From: Methylocapsa sp. D3K7
Lineage (GTDB): Bacteria > Pseudomonadota > Alphaproteobacteria > Rhizobiales > Beijerinckiaceae
Length of the DNA stretch: 64,000 nt
Reading direction: 5' to 3'
Assembly: GCF_029855125.1 (NCBI RefSeq)
Contig: NZ_CP123229.1
Coordinates: 124,001-188,000 of the forward strand
Shown here: positions 44,301-53,245 of the stretch, piece after piece
How the letters are laid out: every line of letters begins with the position of its first letter
How positions within the stretch are numbered: the first letter of the stretch is position 1
Program-made: the position numbers and the translations under genes
Notes under the pieces: generated by a model
The model's input: only the letters and a program-made list of their open reading frames with translations
Told to the model about the DNA's origin: nothing
The model's database searches: none

Positions 44301-47300
44301 GACCTTAAATCTCGTGCCCGCCGCTGCGAAACGAATACGCAAGGCTTCGTGGCGCTGAACGAGATCGCGCGCGGCTTTGCGCAACGCCTGCGTGTCGAGC
44401 TTGCCACGCAAATCAAGAGTGATCGATTCATTGAAAGCGCAAGACGCCGCGTCGCCGAGCTGGGCGCTCAGCCAGATTTCCATTTGGCTTTCGGTGAGCT
44501 GGACTTCACGCTCGCTGCTTCCATCCGCCGGCCGGCCAAACAGACCTGCCTGCGCCATTTGCGCGGATGCCACGTCAAAAGCCGCGACAATTTTCGCGAG
44601 ATCTTCATCGTCATGGGCCGTCGTCAAGAAGCAGGGGAAGCCTTCCTGGATATGGATGCCATGTTCGCGCATCAAATAATAAAAGAGCGACGCGAAATGC
44701 AATTCGGGGGGGAATTTGAGGAAAAAGATCGACCCGAAGTTATGAATCTCGGTCGGCACATCATGCCGCTCGAACACATCGTTGATTTGCTCGACGAGAG
44801 CTGCTGTCCGTTCGGACAAGCGTTCCTGAAGGCTTGGTCCCGCCGCTTGTACATGCTTCAAAACCGCGGCGGTGGCGGCAAGCGCGAGCGGATGGCGCAC
44901 GAAGGTGCCAGCGAAAAAGGTCACGCCGGCAGCGGGATAGGAGTCATCGCCATATTGCCAGAATCCACCATCGAGCGCGTCCATAAACGCAGCCTTGCCG
45001 GCAAGGATGCCGATGGGCATGCCGCCGCCCACCACCTTGCCATAAGTCACAAGATCGGCGCGGATACCAAACAGGGCTTGGGCGCCGCCCGGATGAACCC
45101 GGAACCCCGTGACGATCTCATCAAAAATCAAGGCAGTCCCGGCTTTCGCGGTCAGTTCACGCAGAGCCTGCAAAAATTCCCGAGGCTGGAAGCCCGGCCG
45201 CCGGCTCTGCACGGGCTCCACCATGACCGCCGCCAATTCATCGGCGTGCCGTTCGAGCCATGCCAGGCTCTCGGCCGTGCCATATTCCAGGATAGAAATG
45301 TTGGCGATGGACTCGGCCGGAATGCCAGGAGCGATCGGAAACACGCGGGTCACGCCATCGCGCATAGCACCGCGCGCCAGAACTTCGTCGAATTGGCCGT
45401 GATAATCGCCCGCGAAATAAACGATTCGGTTGCGTCCGGTGACCGTTCGCGCGATGCGCATGGCGGCCATGACGGCTTCTGAGCCGGTATTGCAAAATGT
45501 CATCCGCTCATTGCCCGTGATGTCGCAAAATAGTTTTGCGACCTCGCCCGCAAGCGGTGTTTGCGGCCCCAATTCGAAGCCCTGATGGATTTGCTCGATC
45601 AAGGCATTGCGAACAAAATCCGGCGTGTGACCAAAGGCGGTCGGGCCAAAGCCATTCAACAGGTCGATATAGACGTTGCCATCGGCGTCCCAGAGCTTCG
45701 AGCCCTCGGAACGGACGGTGACGAGCGGATAGACGATTTCCTTCCATTCGGGATGAAATCCGGCGGCGACCCGGGGATCGGCCAGGACGGCGCGCGAAGC
45801 CTGGGTCATTTCCTTGGAACGGCGCGTGCGCTCCGTGTAGCGCTCGATCAGATCGGCGAGGAATTTGCGTTGCCCGGCGTCGAGACCAGCCTCGCTCGTT
45901 TGCGCGAACGGCTTGAAGGGGCCGAAGGCTTCGACCGGCTTTTTTTCGAGAGCCGGTTTGTCCGGAACGGGCACTGATGCCGGCACCCTCACGGGCGGCA
46001 CCGAAATGGGGGGCCCGCTCGAAGGCGCGGCGCCGCTAAGCTGCCGCAAGGTTTCGAGCTGGCGGTTGATCAGGTCCGTCATGCTGGCAAGCTGCGCCGC
46101 CATGACGTGCTCGATTCCTTGTCCAGACCCGGACAGTGCGGAGATCGCGGGGTTGGAAGGAGAAAGCGTGGCGGAGGTGGCCTCGCTCGGACTCCGCGCC
46201 ACCGGCGCGGCCTCGACGACAAAATCTTCCGCCGTGCGATTCAAATGCTCGGCCACGGCATCGAGCGAGGCAAGCTCGCCCATCATTTGGCGAAAGCTCA
46301 CGGCAACTTTGAATTTGGTCTTGATGGCTTGGCTCGCCTGCGTGAGGAACAAAGAGTCGAATCCGAGTTCGAGAAAACTTGTTCCCTTTGCCGCGCTGGC
46401 TACATCGATGCCGGAAAGATTTTCCAGCAGTGCCGCGAGTTCGGTCCGGATGGCCGCCAGCCGGTCCGGCAACTCGGTCTGTTGCCCCGTTCGGGCGGCG
46501 GGAGCAGGCTGCAATGTTTCATTCGCCATGGCGCTGCTGTGATTTCCTTCTGGAGTGACCGCTTCCGTAACCGGGCTGGCGCTTGGGGCATCCACAAAAT
46601 AGCGTTTGCGCTGGAACGGATAGGTAGGCAGGACGATACGCCTCTGGTGTGTGCCATCGTACAGACCACGCCACTCCGGCGCCACTCCGGCGGCCCATAA
46701 GCGTCCAAGCGCTTCGAGGAACACCGCGTCCGCTTCGCCTGTCTCGGCGGGATCTGGCAGCGATGCTATGATCAAAGGCGCGGCCCGCGAAGCTTGGTTT
46801 TGGCGGGCGAGGCTCGTCAGAGTCCGGCCCGGCCCGGTTTCCACCAAAATCGGAGAGTCGGTTTCAAAAAGGCTCGCGAGCGCCGCCGCGTAGCGGACCG
46901 TTTCGCGGCAATGACGCGCCCAATACAGCGGGTCCGTCGCCTGCTCGGCGGTTATCCAGCGGCCCGACATGCTGGAGACATAGGGAATGCGCGGCGCACT
47001 GAGGGGTATCTGCCGCAGAATGTCTGATAGCGGTTCGATCACCGGATCGACCATCGCCGAATGAAAGGCATGCGACGTCCGCAAGCGCCGCGCGTGGACT
47101 CCGCGCGTATTAAGACGTTCTTCAAATGCAGCAATCGCCGCGTGCGGCCCGGCAACGACGCAGACGGCCTCGGCATTGACGGCCGCGATCGAGAGGTCGG
47201 CTGGCAAAGTTGCCAGCAATTCGGCTTCCGGCAGCTTGACGGCGAGCATCCCTCCTTCGGGCAGCCCCTGCATCAAGGCGCCGCGCGCGGCGACCACCCG

Positions 47301-49244
47301 CAAGGCATCCTCAAGCTGCATCACCCCGGCGAGAACCGCCGCGACAAATTCGCCGATGCTGTGACCAAGCATTGCGGCAGGCTCAATTCCAAGGCTGCGC
47401 CACAGCGCGGCGACGGAAAGGCTCACGCTGAACAAAGCCGGTTGCGCGAGAGCCGTCGCCTGGAGTCGCGGCCCAGCCTCCGCAGGGTCGCCATAAAGGA
47501 CATTGCGCAAATCGAGGCCGAGCAAGGGTTCCAGAATTTCCGCGCATTGGTCGATCGTTTGGGCGACGACCGGGTATCGCCGGTAAAGCGCCTGACCCAT
47601 TCCGCCATATTGGGCGCCTTGACCCGGGAACAGGAACGCCAGCTTCGGCGGCGACCCGGCGGCTGTCACCGTTTTGGTTTGGTCGCCGAGTCTGTTGAGC
47701 AGCTCACCGCTGTCCTTGGCGACCGTGGCAAAGCGCTGTCCGAACGCGCGGCGGCCTGTTTGCAAGGTGAACGCGATGTCGCCGAGGCTTTGGCTGGGAT
47801 GTGTTTCGACATGCGTGGCAAGGCGGGTACGCGCCTGCGCCAAAGCGGTGTCATCGCGGGCGGACAATATGATGAGTTGCGGCGCTTCGGTATCTGCGGT
47901 GATGACCGGAGAGGCGAGCACAGGCGCTTCTTCAACAATCACGTGAACATTGGTGCCGCCAACGCCCGCGGCATTGACTCCGGCGATGCGGGGCTTTTCT
48001 CCGCGCGGCCAAGCCGTCAGCTCCGGGTTGACGAAAAAAGGACTGTTCTCAAGATCAAGTTTCGGATTTGGCTTTTTAAAATGGAGGGTTGCAGGCAAAA
48101 TCTCATGTTCTAGGGAAAGAATGGTCTTGATCAGCCCAGTGACGCCCGCGGCGATATCCAAATGACCAATATTGGTCTTCACCGTGCCGATCGCGCAAAA
48201 TCCCTTGCGATCCGTGGTCGCCCGGAACGCCTTGGTCAGACCACTGACCTCGATGGGATCGCCGAGCGGCGTCGCGGTGCCATGGCACTCGACATAGGAA
48301 ATGGCATCGGCGGTCACACCCGCGACAGCCTGCGCGAGCGCAACAACTTTTGCCTGACCGTCGCTGCTCGGCGCCGTGTAGCCGACCTTCCTCGCCCCAT
48401 CGTTGTTGACCGCGCTGCCGCGAATAACCGCGCGGATCGGATCGCCGTCGGCCAAGGCAGCATCCAGCCGTTTCAACAAGACGACGCCGGCGCCGCTGCC
48501 GAACACCGTTCCGGCGGCGTTGGCATCGAAGCTGCGACAATGCCCGTCCGGCGAGACCATACCGCCGTCTTGGTAGAGATAGCCTCGCTTTTGCGGAAAA
48601 GTGATCGAGACGCCGCCCGCCAGCGCCATATCGGCGCGATAATCGAGGAGGCATTGGCATGCCTCGGCGACGGCAAGCAGCGAGGTGGAACACGCGGATT
48701 GCACGGTGAATGCCGGGCCCCGGAGATCGAGCTTGTAAGCGGTTCGCGTCGCGATGAAATCGGGACTGTTTCCGACCAATGTCGAAAATTCCCCGACCTG
48801 ATAACTTCCTGTAAAAACTTCGAGACGCCGACGATCGGCCAGCAAATGATACAGTAAATAGGTATCGATGCTGCTTCCGGCATAAACCGCGATCTCGCCA
48901 GGAAAGGCTCCTGGATCATAGCCAGCGCTCTCAAGCGCCTCCCAGGCGATTTCGAGAAACAACCTTTGCTGCGGGTCCGTCAGTTCCGCTTCTTTTGGAA
49001 GAAAATTGAAAAAACCCGCGTCGAAATCTTCGACGTTTTCCAGCATCGACCTCGCGCACACATAGCCAGCTTGGCTCTGCACCGAGCGTCCGAAAGCGTC
49101 TTCCAGATCCCCCGGCGAAAAATGAGTGATGGATTCCACACCGCGCTGGAGATTGTCCCAGAATCTGTCAAGGGTCGGCGCGCCGGGGAAGCGGCCGGCC
49201 ATCCCGATGACAGCGATGGCGGGGACCATATCATCGGCAAACAT
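41385..49244 (-). CDS. hybrid PKS-NRPS megasynthase: KS-AT-ACP-aminotransferase-C-A-PCP
   Basis: The 2619-residue protein has seven domains. KS: Cys about 184 (VQSACSTSLLA), His in ECHGTATPLGDPIE and NIGHLDIAAG. AT: Ser about 628 (LGHSIGEFVAA) and HAFH, which points to malonyl-CoA. ACP: GFDSLFL (about 966). Class III PLP aminotransferase (about 1150-1575): GDYHGQFDEVL, VFDEIV-like LIFDEIVTGFR and Lys about 1401 (YGKVVGGGMPIG). C: intact HHIVCDG (about 1712). A: FTSGSTGRPKG (about 2177) to RTQNGKIDRKAL; pocket residues read by eye suggest glycine. PCP: GADSIDL (about 2555). There is no ketoreductase, so the beta-keto group should be aminated, as in mycosubtilin-type synthases. It is coupled to both neighbours by overlapping stop/start codons. 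Confidence 0.95.
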   Translation of the reverse strand: MFADDMVPAIAVIGMAGRFPGAPTLDRFWDNLQRGVESITHFSPGDLEDAFGRSVQSQAGYVCARSMLENVEDFDAGFFNFLPKEAELTDPQQRLFLEIAWEALESAGYDPGAFPGEIAVYAGSSIDTYLLYHLLADRRRLEVFTGSYQVGEFSTLVGNSPDFIATRTAYKLDLRGPAFTVQSACSTSLLAVAEACQCLLDYRADMALAGGVSITFPQKRGYLYQDGGMVSPDGHCRSFDANAAGTVFGSGAGVVLLKRLDAALADGDPIRAVIRGSAVNNDGARKVGYTAPSSDGQAKVVALAQAVAGVTADAISYVECHGTATPLGDPIEVSGLTKAFRATTDRKGFCAIGTVKTNIGHLDIAAGVTGLIKTILSLEHEILPATLHFKKPNPKLDLENSPFFVNPELTAWPRGEKPRIAGVNAAGVGGTNVHVIVEEAPVLASPVITADTEAPQLIILSARDDTALAQARTRLATHVETHPSQSLGDIAFTLQTGRRAFGQRFATVAKDSGELLNRLGDQTKTVTAAGSPPKLAFLFPGQGAQYGGMGQALYRRYPVVAQTIDQCAEILEPLLGLDLRNVLYGDPAEAGPRLQATALAQPALFSVSLSVAALWRSLGIEPAAMLGHSIGEFVAAVLAGVMQLEDALRVVAARGALMQGLPEGGMLAVKLPEAELLATLPADLSIAAVNAEAVCVVAGPHAAIAAFEERLNTRGVHARRLRTSHAFHSAMVDPVIEPLSDILRQIPLSAPRIPYVSSMSGRWITAEQATDPLYWARHCRETVRYAAALASLFETDSPILVETGPGRTLTSLARQNQASRAAPLIIASLPDPAETGEADAVFLEALGRLWAAGVAPEWRGLYDGTHQRRIVLPTYPFQRKRYFVDAPSASPVTEAVTPEGNHSSAMANETLQPAPAARTGQQTELPDRLAAIRTELAALLENLSGIDVASAAKGTSFLELGFDSLFLTQASQAIKTKFKVAVSFRQMMGELASLDAVAEHLNRTAEDFVVEAAPVARSPSEATSATLSPSNPAISALSGSGQGIEHVMAAQLASMTDLINRQLETLRQLSGAAPSSGPPISVPPVRVPASVPVPDKPALEKKPVEAFGPFKPFAQTSEAGLDAGQRKFLADLIERYTERTRRSKEMTQASRAVLADPRVAAGFHPEWKEIVYPLVTVRSEGSKLWDADGNVYIDLLNGFGPTAFGHTPDFVRNALIEQIHQGFELGPQTPLAGEVAKLFCDITGNERMTFCNTGSEAVMAAMRIARTVTGRNRIVYFAGDYHGQFDEVLARGAMRDGVTRVFPIAPGIPAESIANISILEYGTAESLAWLERHADELAAVMVEPVQSRRPGFQPREFLQALRELTAKAGTALIFDEIVTGFRVHPGGAQALFGIRADLVTYGKVVGGGMPIGILAGKAAFMDALDGGFWQYGDDSYPAAGVTFFAGTFVRHPLALAATAAVLKHVQAAGPSLQERLSERTAALVEQINDVFERHDVPTEIHNFGSIFFLKFPPELHFASLFYYLMREHGIHIQEGFPCFLTTAHDDEDLAKIVAAFDVASAQMAQAGLFGRPADGSSEREVQLTESQMEIWLSAQLGDAASCAFNESITLDLRGKLDTQALRKAARDLVQRHEALRIRFAAAGTRFKVAPKASLNFTIETSDETKPLESHLAELIEHEASTPFDLVHGPLIRFTLLADVSADHHKLVITAHHIVCDGWSMNILMEELGALYSARRNGTAAHLPEPHGFADYAARHGAVQAEAETYWLQQFAQPPEPLALPLDRARPMLKSFRGDTLRGTIDNPLYERVKQAAARKGCTLFAVLLSAYQLLLARLSGQNDIVAGIPTAGQSLHGDGPLVGHCVNFLPLRSQFSEGASFLEAARKTQQLLLDASDHQSYTFGSLVRALDMPRELNRLPLIEAQFNLERLVQNLHFEGLTVASDANPKRFVNFDLFFNVMAEDNRLVIDCDYSTDLFDAATIRRWIGHYQTLLEAIAGDMERDALRLPLLKPAEEQSLHAGFEGPVVPIPDLTIHELVELQANATPDAIAIRFENATISYRQLMARVNVLARRLMAAGVAQETPVAIYLDRSVDYVVAMLAVLKAGGAYVPLDPIYPPARISAIIREADASIAITTAALGDALKMAVSVCLHVEESGAGVAEETSRGLPRVHPTDLAYRIFTSGSTGRPKGIDIEHRSVVNLLTAMRQTPGIGASDIFLAVTTPCFDIAALELFLPLISGAQLVIASRADLMDPFRLVALIRRSATTMMQATPALWRVLLETGLDPASLKILCGGEALDQKLAQDLRRGDVWNMYGPTETTIWSLAQRQGAGPIDFGRPIANTQMTILDAVGNTAPVGVPGELCISGAGLARGYYKNQALTAQNFPQNPRGSTNERLYRTGDRARYLAEDRFELLGRADSQIKLRGFRVELGDVETALRRVSGRPDAAAAVHDGDLIGYVADPEGTLEPIIELRTRLREELPDYMVPAQILCLESLPRTQNGKIDRKALPAPQSGRAEERLIVAPRTPVEVKLAALWADVLRTGNVGIHDNLFALGADSIDLFRIAARMREAGFHLDASDLMRHPTVAELAIAADKQPAESPLTASIPSLQSFRRRAGRSPA

Positions 49245-51130
49245 CAGTCACCTCTTGCCAAGGAAGCGCGAACCGCTGGCGAAGGGACGCGGTTCTGGCG
49301 GGCCCGCCGCTGCAGGGCCGCTTGGGCTGCCGCACCGCTGGTGACATCCTTTGTTTGTGCCCCCGAAAGCCGGGCGTGGAGGAGCCGGATCGTCGGCAGA
49401 TCGAACAAATCCTGGATCGACAGTTGACCTGGAAAAAGCTGTTCAAGCTCGTTATGAACCCCAAGTAGCTGAAGAGAGGTGCCGCCGAGATCGAAAAAAT
49501 TTTGATCAATATCGATCGTTTCCAGGCGAAGATGACGGCGCCAGAGCTCCGCCAGCGTGGCTTCGACCGGCGTGGCATAATGCGGGTTCAAGGATTTTTG
49601 GACTCTCTCTGTGGCGGCCAGACGGCTCAGCGCGAGCCGGTCGATTTTGCCGGTCCGGGTCAGCGGAAATTCATCGATGATCTGCAGCCGCGCCGGGATC
49701 ATGTGCTGGGGCAAATTGTTTGCCGCTGCGTCACGGAAGGCGGTGTTTTCAATTCGCGTGCCCGGCAGCGGAATGACAAAGGCGACAAGATGCTTGGTGG
49801 CATCCGACAGGGCGCAACCAACGACGGCGATGTCGGTAACAGGGAGGTGCCGCCGGAGCACGGTTTCCACATGTTCGGGTTCAATCCGGCGGCCGTTAAC
49901 TTTTAACTGATTGTCGATGCGGCCGATGAAATGCAACAAGCCGGTCTCGTCGCGCCGGACAAGATCACCGGTGAGATAGAGTCGTTGCATCGGATCGTGC
50001 GAGTCGGGGTCTTGGATGAACTTTCGTTCGGTGAGATCGGGAGCATTCAGATAGCCAAGTGCCAGCCCCGCGCCGCCGACATAAAGCTGTCCCGCCGAGC
50101 CTTCGGGGACCGGCCGCATGGCGTCATCAAGGATGTGCAAAACGGTGTCCGCGACTGGCCAGCCGACTGGGACCGGTTCATCCTCCGGCAAATCTGGAGG
50201 CGCAGTATAGGTGGTCGTGAAGGTCGTATTCTCGGTTGGCCCGTACACCGAGATGAAATGGCCAGACGTCAGCAGCTTTGCCGCCTTGGCAACATGCGAC
50301 GGAGACATTATGTCGCCTCCCGAGACCAAGTACCGAAGTTTGCGAAGGGGTTCGGGACGCTGATCAATCATCAAGTTGAAGAGGCCGCTGGTCAGAAACA
50401 GAGTGGTAACGCCATGCGCCTCGATTGCGGAGGCGATCGTGTTGAGGCTCAACAAACCAGCTTCAGGAATAACCAGTTCGGCTCCATTGAGAAGCGCGCC
50501 CCAGATTTCGAAAATCGACGCATCGAATCCCAATGGCGAAGATTGAAGAAAAATTTGATCGTCCGAAAACTGCATATAGCCGGGATTTTTGACAAGCCGG
50601 ACAATCGCACGGTGCGGAATAACGACGCCTTTTGGCTCCCCGGTCGAGCCAGAGGTGAACATGACGCAGGCCGCATCGGCGCCAGAAACTTTGACGGATT
50701 CCACTGGCGGCCGTGTTATCTCCGCAGGTGGCGGGACATCGACATCGATCACCGCTGCCGCCGCGGCGAGTTCCGGGAAGCGCCGCAGCGTCGCGCCATT
50801 CGAAATGACGCACGCCATTTTGTGCCGCAGGGCGATATCGAGAATGGTTTGCGGCGGACTGGCTGGATCGAGCGGCACAAAGGCCCCGCCGGCTTTCAGC
50901 GCCGCCAGGAAGGAGATGATGACCGGCACAGAGCGGTCAAGGAGGATACCGGCTAGCCTGCTTCTCCCGACCCCGGCCATGGCAAGCCGGTCGCAGAGCG
51001 CATCGGATTGGGCGTCGAGTTCAGCATAGCTTAAGCAATGAGTAGCGCTTCGGACGGCAATAGCATTTGGTTTTTGAGTCACCGATATGTGAAAACTTTG
51101 GAGCACGTTGTCGATAGAGTCACCGCGCAT
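49244..51130 (-). CDS. NRPS initiation module A-PCP
   Basis: The 628-residue protein has one adenylation domain (about residues 15-500) and one carrier domain. Adenylation motifs are MFTSGSTGEPKGVVIPH (A3), VYGPTENTTF (A5), YLTGDLVRR and FIGRIDNQLKVNGRRIEPEHVE (A7-A8) and RTGKIDRLAL (A10, catalytic Lys). The carrier serine is in FFDLGGTSLQLL. There is no condensation domain, as expected for the loading step. Pocket residues aligned by eye against GrsA read D-A-F-F-V-G-V-T-F-K, close to codes for isoleucine or valine. I use the ATG one codon after a possible GTG start. The stop overlaps the next gene's ATG (TGATG). Nothing resembling MbtH is nearby. Confidence 0.93.
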   Translation of the reverse strand: MRGDSIDNVLQSFHISVTQKPNAIAVRSATHCLSYAELDAQSDALCDRLAMAGVGRSRLAGILLDRSVPVIISFLAALKAGGAFVPLDPASPPQTILDIALRHKMACVISNGATLRRFPELAAAAAVIDVDVPPPAEITRPPVESVKVSGADAACVMFTSGSTGEPKGVVIPHRAIVRLVKNPGYMQFSDDQIFLQSSPLGFDASIFEIWGALLNGAELVIPEAGLLSLNTIASAIEAHGVTTLFLTSGLFNLMIDQRPEPLRKLRYLVSGGDIMSPSHVAKAAKLLTSGHFISVYGPTENTTFTTTYTAPPDLPEDEPVPVGWPVADTVLHILDDAMRPVPEGSAGQLYVGGAGLALGYLNAPDLTERKFIQDPDSHDPMQRLYLTGDLVRRDETGLLHFIGRIDNQLKVNGRRIEPEHVETVLRRHLPVTDIAVVGCALSDATKHLVAFVIPLPGTRIENTAFRDAAANNLPQHMIPARLQIIDEFPLTRTGKIDRLALSRLAATERVQKSLNPHYATPVEATLAELWRRHLRLETIDIDQNFFDLGGTSLQLLGVHNELEQLFPGQLSIQDLFDLPTIRLLHARLSGAQTKDVTSGAAAQAALQRRARQNRVPSPAVRASLARGD

Positions 51131-51261
51131 CACACCATCCCAGAACCCGGCTGCCGACTAATAGATGTTATCTTATGTTTGTGGATGATACTTTAGAATT
51201 GAAACATTTTGTATGCCCAAATGAGCTATAGATGATGGACGGGAACCGTGTTTTAATTATA

Positions 51262-51290
51262 ATTATCTGCTGAATTTTATCATATTCCAA
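51262..51290 (-). promoter_or_regulatory. sigma70-like promoter of the NRPS-PKS operon
   Basis: On the minus strand TTGGAA (-35) and GATAAT (-10) are spaced by 17 bases, with a TATAAT six bases further on as an alternative -10. The leader to the first synthase start would be about 120-125 bases. The surrounding AT-rich DNA lowers confidence. Confidence 0.45.
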
Positions 51291-51923
51291 GATGGCACAG
51301 CGTAACCCTAATTCGCTCAGGGCTAGATAAAATGATGATTGAATGTTCAAACTAGGAAGTAAATGGTTCATTCGCTCGAATGACAAACGTTGGAACGGCA
51401 GGACGACGAAATGCCGCATGTCACCCTTGGATGCACGATCAACCATCATGCGCGACCCTACATTTCTCATCTTCGCCGCGAACTCGCCGCCGCCGCAGCT
51501 GCCGGCAAGAAACCTATCGATTGGTCGTCTAACAAAATCTTATGATACCTGATTGATCCCGCTTTTTTGCCACACCCGAGTTTCGATGCGATTCTAGGGG
51601 AACCACTTGCAAACGCTGGGCCGGATGAAACGAAGGCACGCCAGCACGGCATCGGCGCCCGCTTCTCCATCACCGCAAATTCGAACACACCAAGAACCTT
51701 CAAAAGGACTTTACGCCCTTTCCTCCGCCTGCTTCAAGGGAAGCGTCCGTCTCCTCCGCGTGCTGGTGGGCAACACCACACAAAAGCCGTGTGGCAGTTC
51801 ACAACAAGAACCGCGCGCACTAAACTCAAGCATTGCTATCCTGCGTCCCAAAAACGAATCGGGCGACTGGCGGCTTAATGGGTTACCAGACAGGAACATT
51901 CCGTGACACGGACGAGGGGCTCA
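51291..51923. other. intergenic region upstream of the NRPS-PKS operon and ialB
   Basis: About 630 bases between the divergent NRPS operon and the IalB-type gene. The several open frames of 60-100 codons on both strands have no start signals or recognisable protein features. I see no regulator, phosphopantetheinyl transferase or transporter here. Confidence 0.45.
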
Positions 51924-52439
51924 ATGAATACTAGGTTTCTTATGCTGCACTTTTGGGGGGGTGCGCTTGCCGCCTGTTGGCTGTTGGCGAATGTGTCTGG
52001 AGCCATGTGCCAAGGCGTCGTGAAATCCAAGCACGGCGATTGGGAACTGCGTTGCGAGACACCGCCCGGTGCCGCCAAGGAGCAATGCGCTCTTTTGCAA
52101 AGCGTCGCCGCCGAGGACAAACCCAACATAAACCTTGTCGTCATCGTTCTTCGGACCGCGGATGGAAAAAGCTACCTGTTGCGGGTGATCGCGCCGCTCG
52201 GTGTGCTGCTGCCGTCCGGGCTGGGGCTCAAGATCGACGATGCCGATGTCGGCCGCGCCGGCTTCGTGCGCTGCCTGCCGACCGGATGCGTTGCCGAGGT
52301 TGTCATGGAAGACAAATTGATCGGGCAAATGAAGAGCGGCCAAAAGGCCACCTTCATCATTTTTCAAACTCCCGAAGAGGGAATCGGCATCCCTCTCACC
52401 ATCGCTGGATTTAAGGAAGGTTTCGATGCGTTGCCGTAG
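51924..52439 (+). CDS. invasion-associated locus B (IalB) family exported protein
   Basis: The 171-residue protein begins with a signal peptide (MNTRFLMLHFWGGALAACWLL to about ASG at the cut, residue 28). The mature part has the IalB pattern: KSKHGDWELRCETPPGAAKEQCALLQSV with two Cys that may form a disulfide, then RVIAPLGVLLPSGLGLKIDD, GFVRCLPTGCVAEVVM with two more Cys, and a C-terminal FKEGFDAL. Members are periplasmic and widespread in Hyphomicrobiales; despite the name most are unlinked to invasion. GAGGGG lies just before the chosen ATG, better than for the GTG 21 bases upstream. It overlaps the next gene by 14 bases. Confidence 0.85.
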   Translation: MNTRFLMLHFWGGALAACWLLANVSGAMCQGVVKSKHGDWELRCETPPGAAKEQCALLQSVAAEDKPNINLVVIVLRTADGKSYLLRVIAPLGVLLPSGLGLKIDDADVGRAGFVRCLPTGCVAEVVMEDKLIGQMKSGQKATFIIFQTPEEGIGIPLTIAGFKEGFDALP

Positions 52440-53082
52440 TTCAGAGCGTAAATTGAATCGGGGACTCCGCATGACGGTGCCGCTTCTCGGCGCGGCCGCG
52501 CTTTTGGCGGTTGCCGGCTGCGGCGGCCATCTCGGCAATTTCGATGCGCCCGAGGCGGGCGGCTCGAAACTGGGAAACTTGCTCGGTTTCAAGAGCAACG
52601 ACACGCCGGCGGCGGCGGGGACGCAGGTGCATCATATCTTCTGCCCGCAAGTCCTTATTCTCGAAGGCACGGCCGCAAGCCAGGCCTACAATGGAACTCC
52701 CCCCTCAAGTGGCAATCTCAAATATCAATATTCGCTGACCGATACGGCGCGCGAATGCACGCTCGATGGGGACCAGCTGGCGATCAAGATCGGCGTCGCG
52801 GGCAAGGTGCTGCTGGGTCCGGCCGGGAGCCCCGGCAGCTTTAGCGTGCCGGTGCGCATGGCCGTCCTCCACGAAAAAAACAATGAGCCGGTCACGAGTA
52901 AGATTTATCACGCATCGGTGACGGTCACCAATGGCGAGACCCAAGCGGATTTCACGATCGTCTCTGACCCGCTCCGCGTGCCATTCATCCAGGACCACGC
53001 CGAGGATGATTATGCGATCAAGGTTGGCATCGATGAAGGCACGCCGCCCGCGAAACCGGCTGGCAAAAGTGCCAAACATTGA
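52426..53082 (+). CDS. hypothetical exported lipoprotein
   Basis: The 218-residue protein has a lipoprotein signal peptide with lipobox LAVAGC (Cys at residue 32) preceded by a basic n-region, so it should be anchored in the outer or inner membrane. The mature part (about 185 residues) contains CPQVLILEGTAASQAYNG, SLTDTARECTLDGDQLAIKIGVAGKVLLGPAGSPGSF and a C-terminal stretch ending in Lys and Ala. I recognise this as a family conserved in Hyphomicrobiales next to ialB but not its function. The ATG overlaps the ialB end by 14 bases, so the two are probably translated from one mRNA. Confidence 0.75.
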   Translation: MRCRSSERKLNRGLRMTVPLLGAAALLAVAGCGGHLGNFDAPEAGGSKLGNLLGFKSNDTPAAAGTQVHHIFCPQVLILEGTAASQAYNGTPPSSGNLKYQYSLTDTARECTLDGDQLAIKIGVAGKVLLGPAGSPGSFSVPVRMAVLHEKNNEPVTSKIYHASVTVTNGETQADFTIVSDPLRVPFIQDHAEDDYAIKVGIDEGTPPAKPAGKSAKH

Positions 53083-53245
53083 TACGGCGCGCATCGGCAG
53101 CCGATGATTTGTTGGCGCGGGACCGAGAATTGGACGCGGCGCCGCGGTTATCCTCTGATTAACCGCGTTTAGAGGCTGATCCTGGTTGCGCAGCATTGAC
53201 ATGAGAGTTTCCCGCGCTAACTGTTAAGGGGTCAGATCAAAGACC

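Noticed and set aside
43938..45482. 514-codon frame on the plus strand inside the PKS-NRPS gene
   Set aside because: High-GC antisense frame over the aminotransferase and condensation domains; no known fold or start signal.
51168..51470. 100-codon minus-strand frame in front of the NRPS operon as a regulator
   Set aside because: No helix-turn-helix or other motif, no ribosome site, and very AT-rich; the promoter-like site lies inside it.
53083..53245. Possible small gene between the lipoprotein and the glycine riboswitch
   Set aside because: Only short frames without start signals; the stretch probably holds the terminator of the lipoprotein gene and the gcv promoter.
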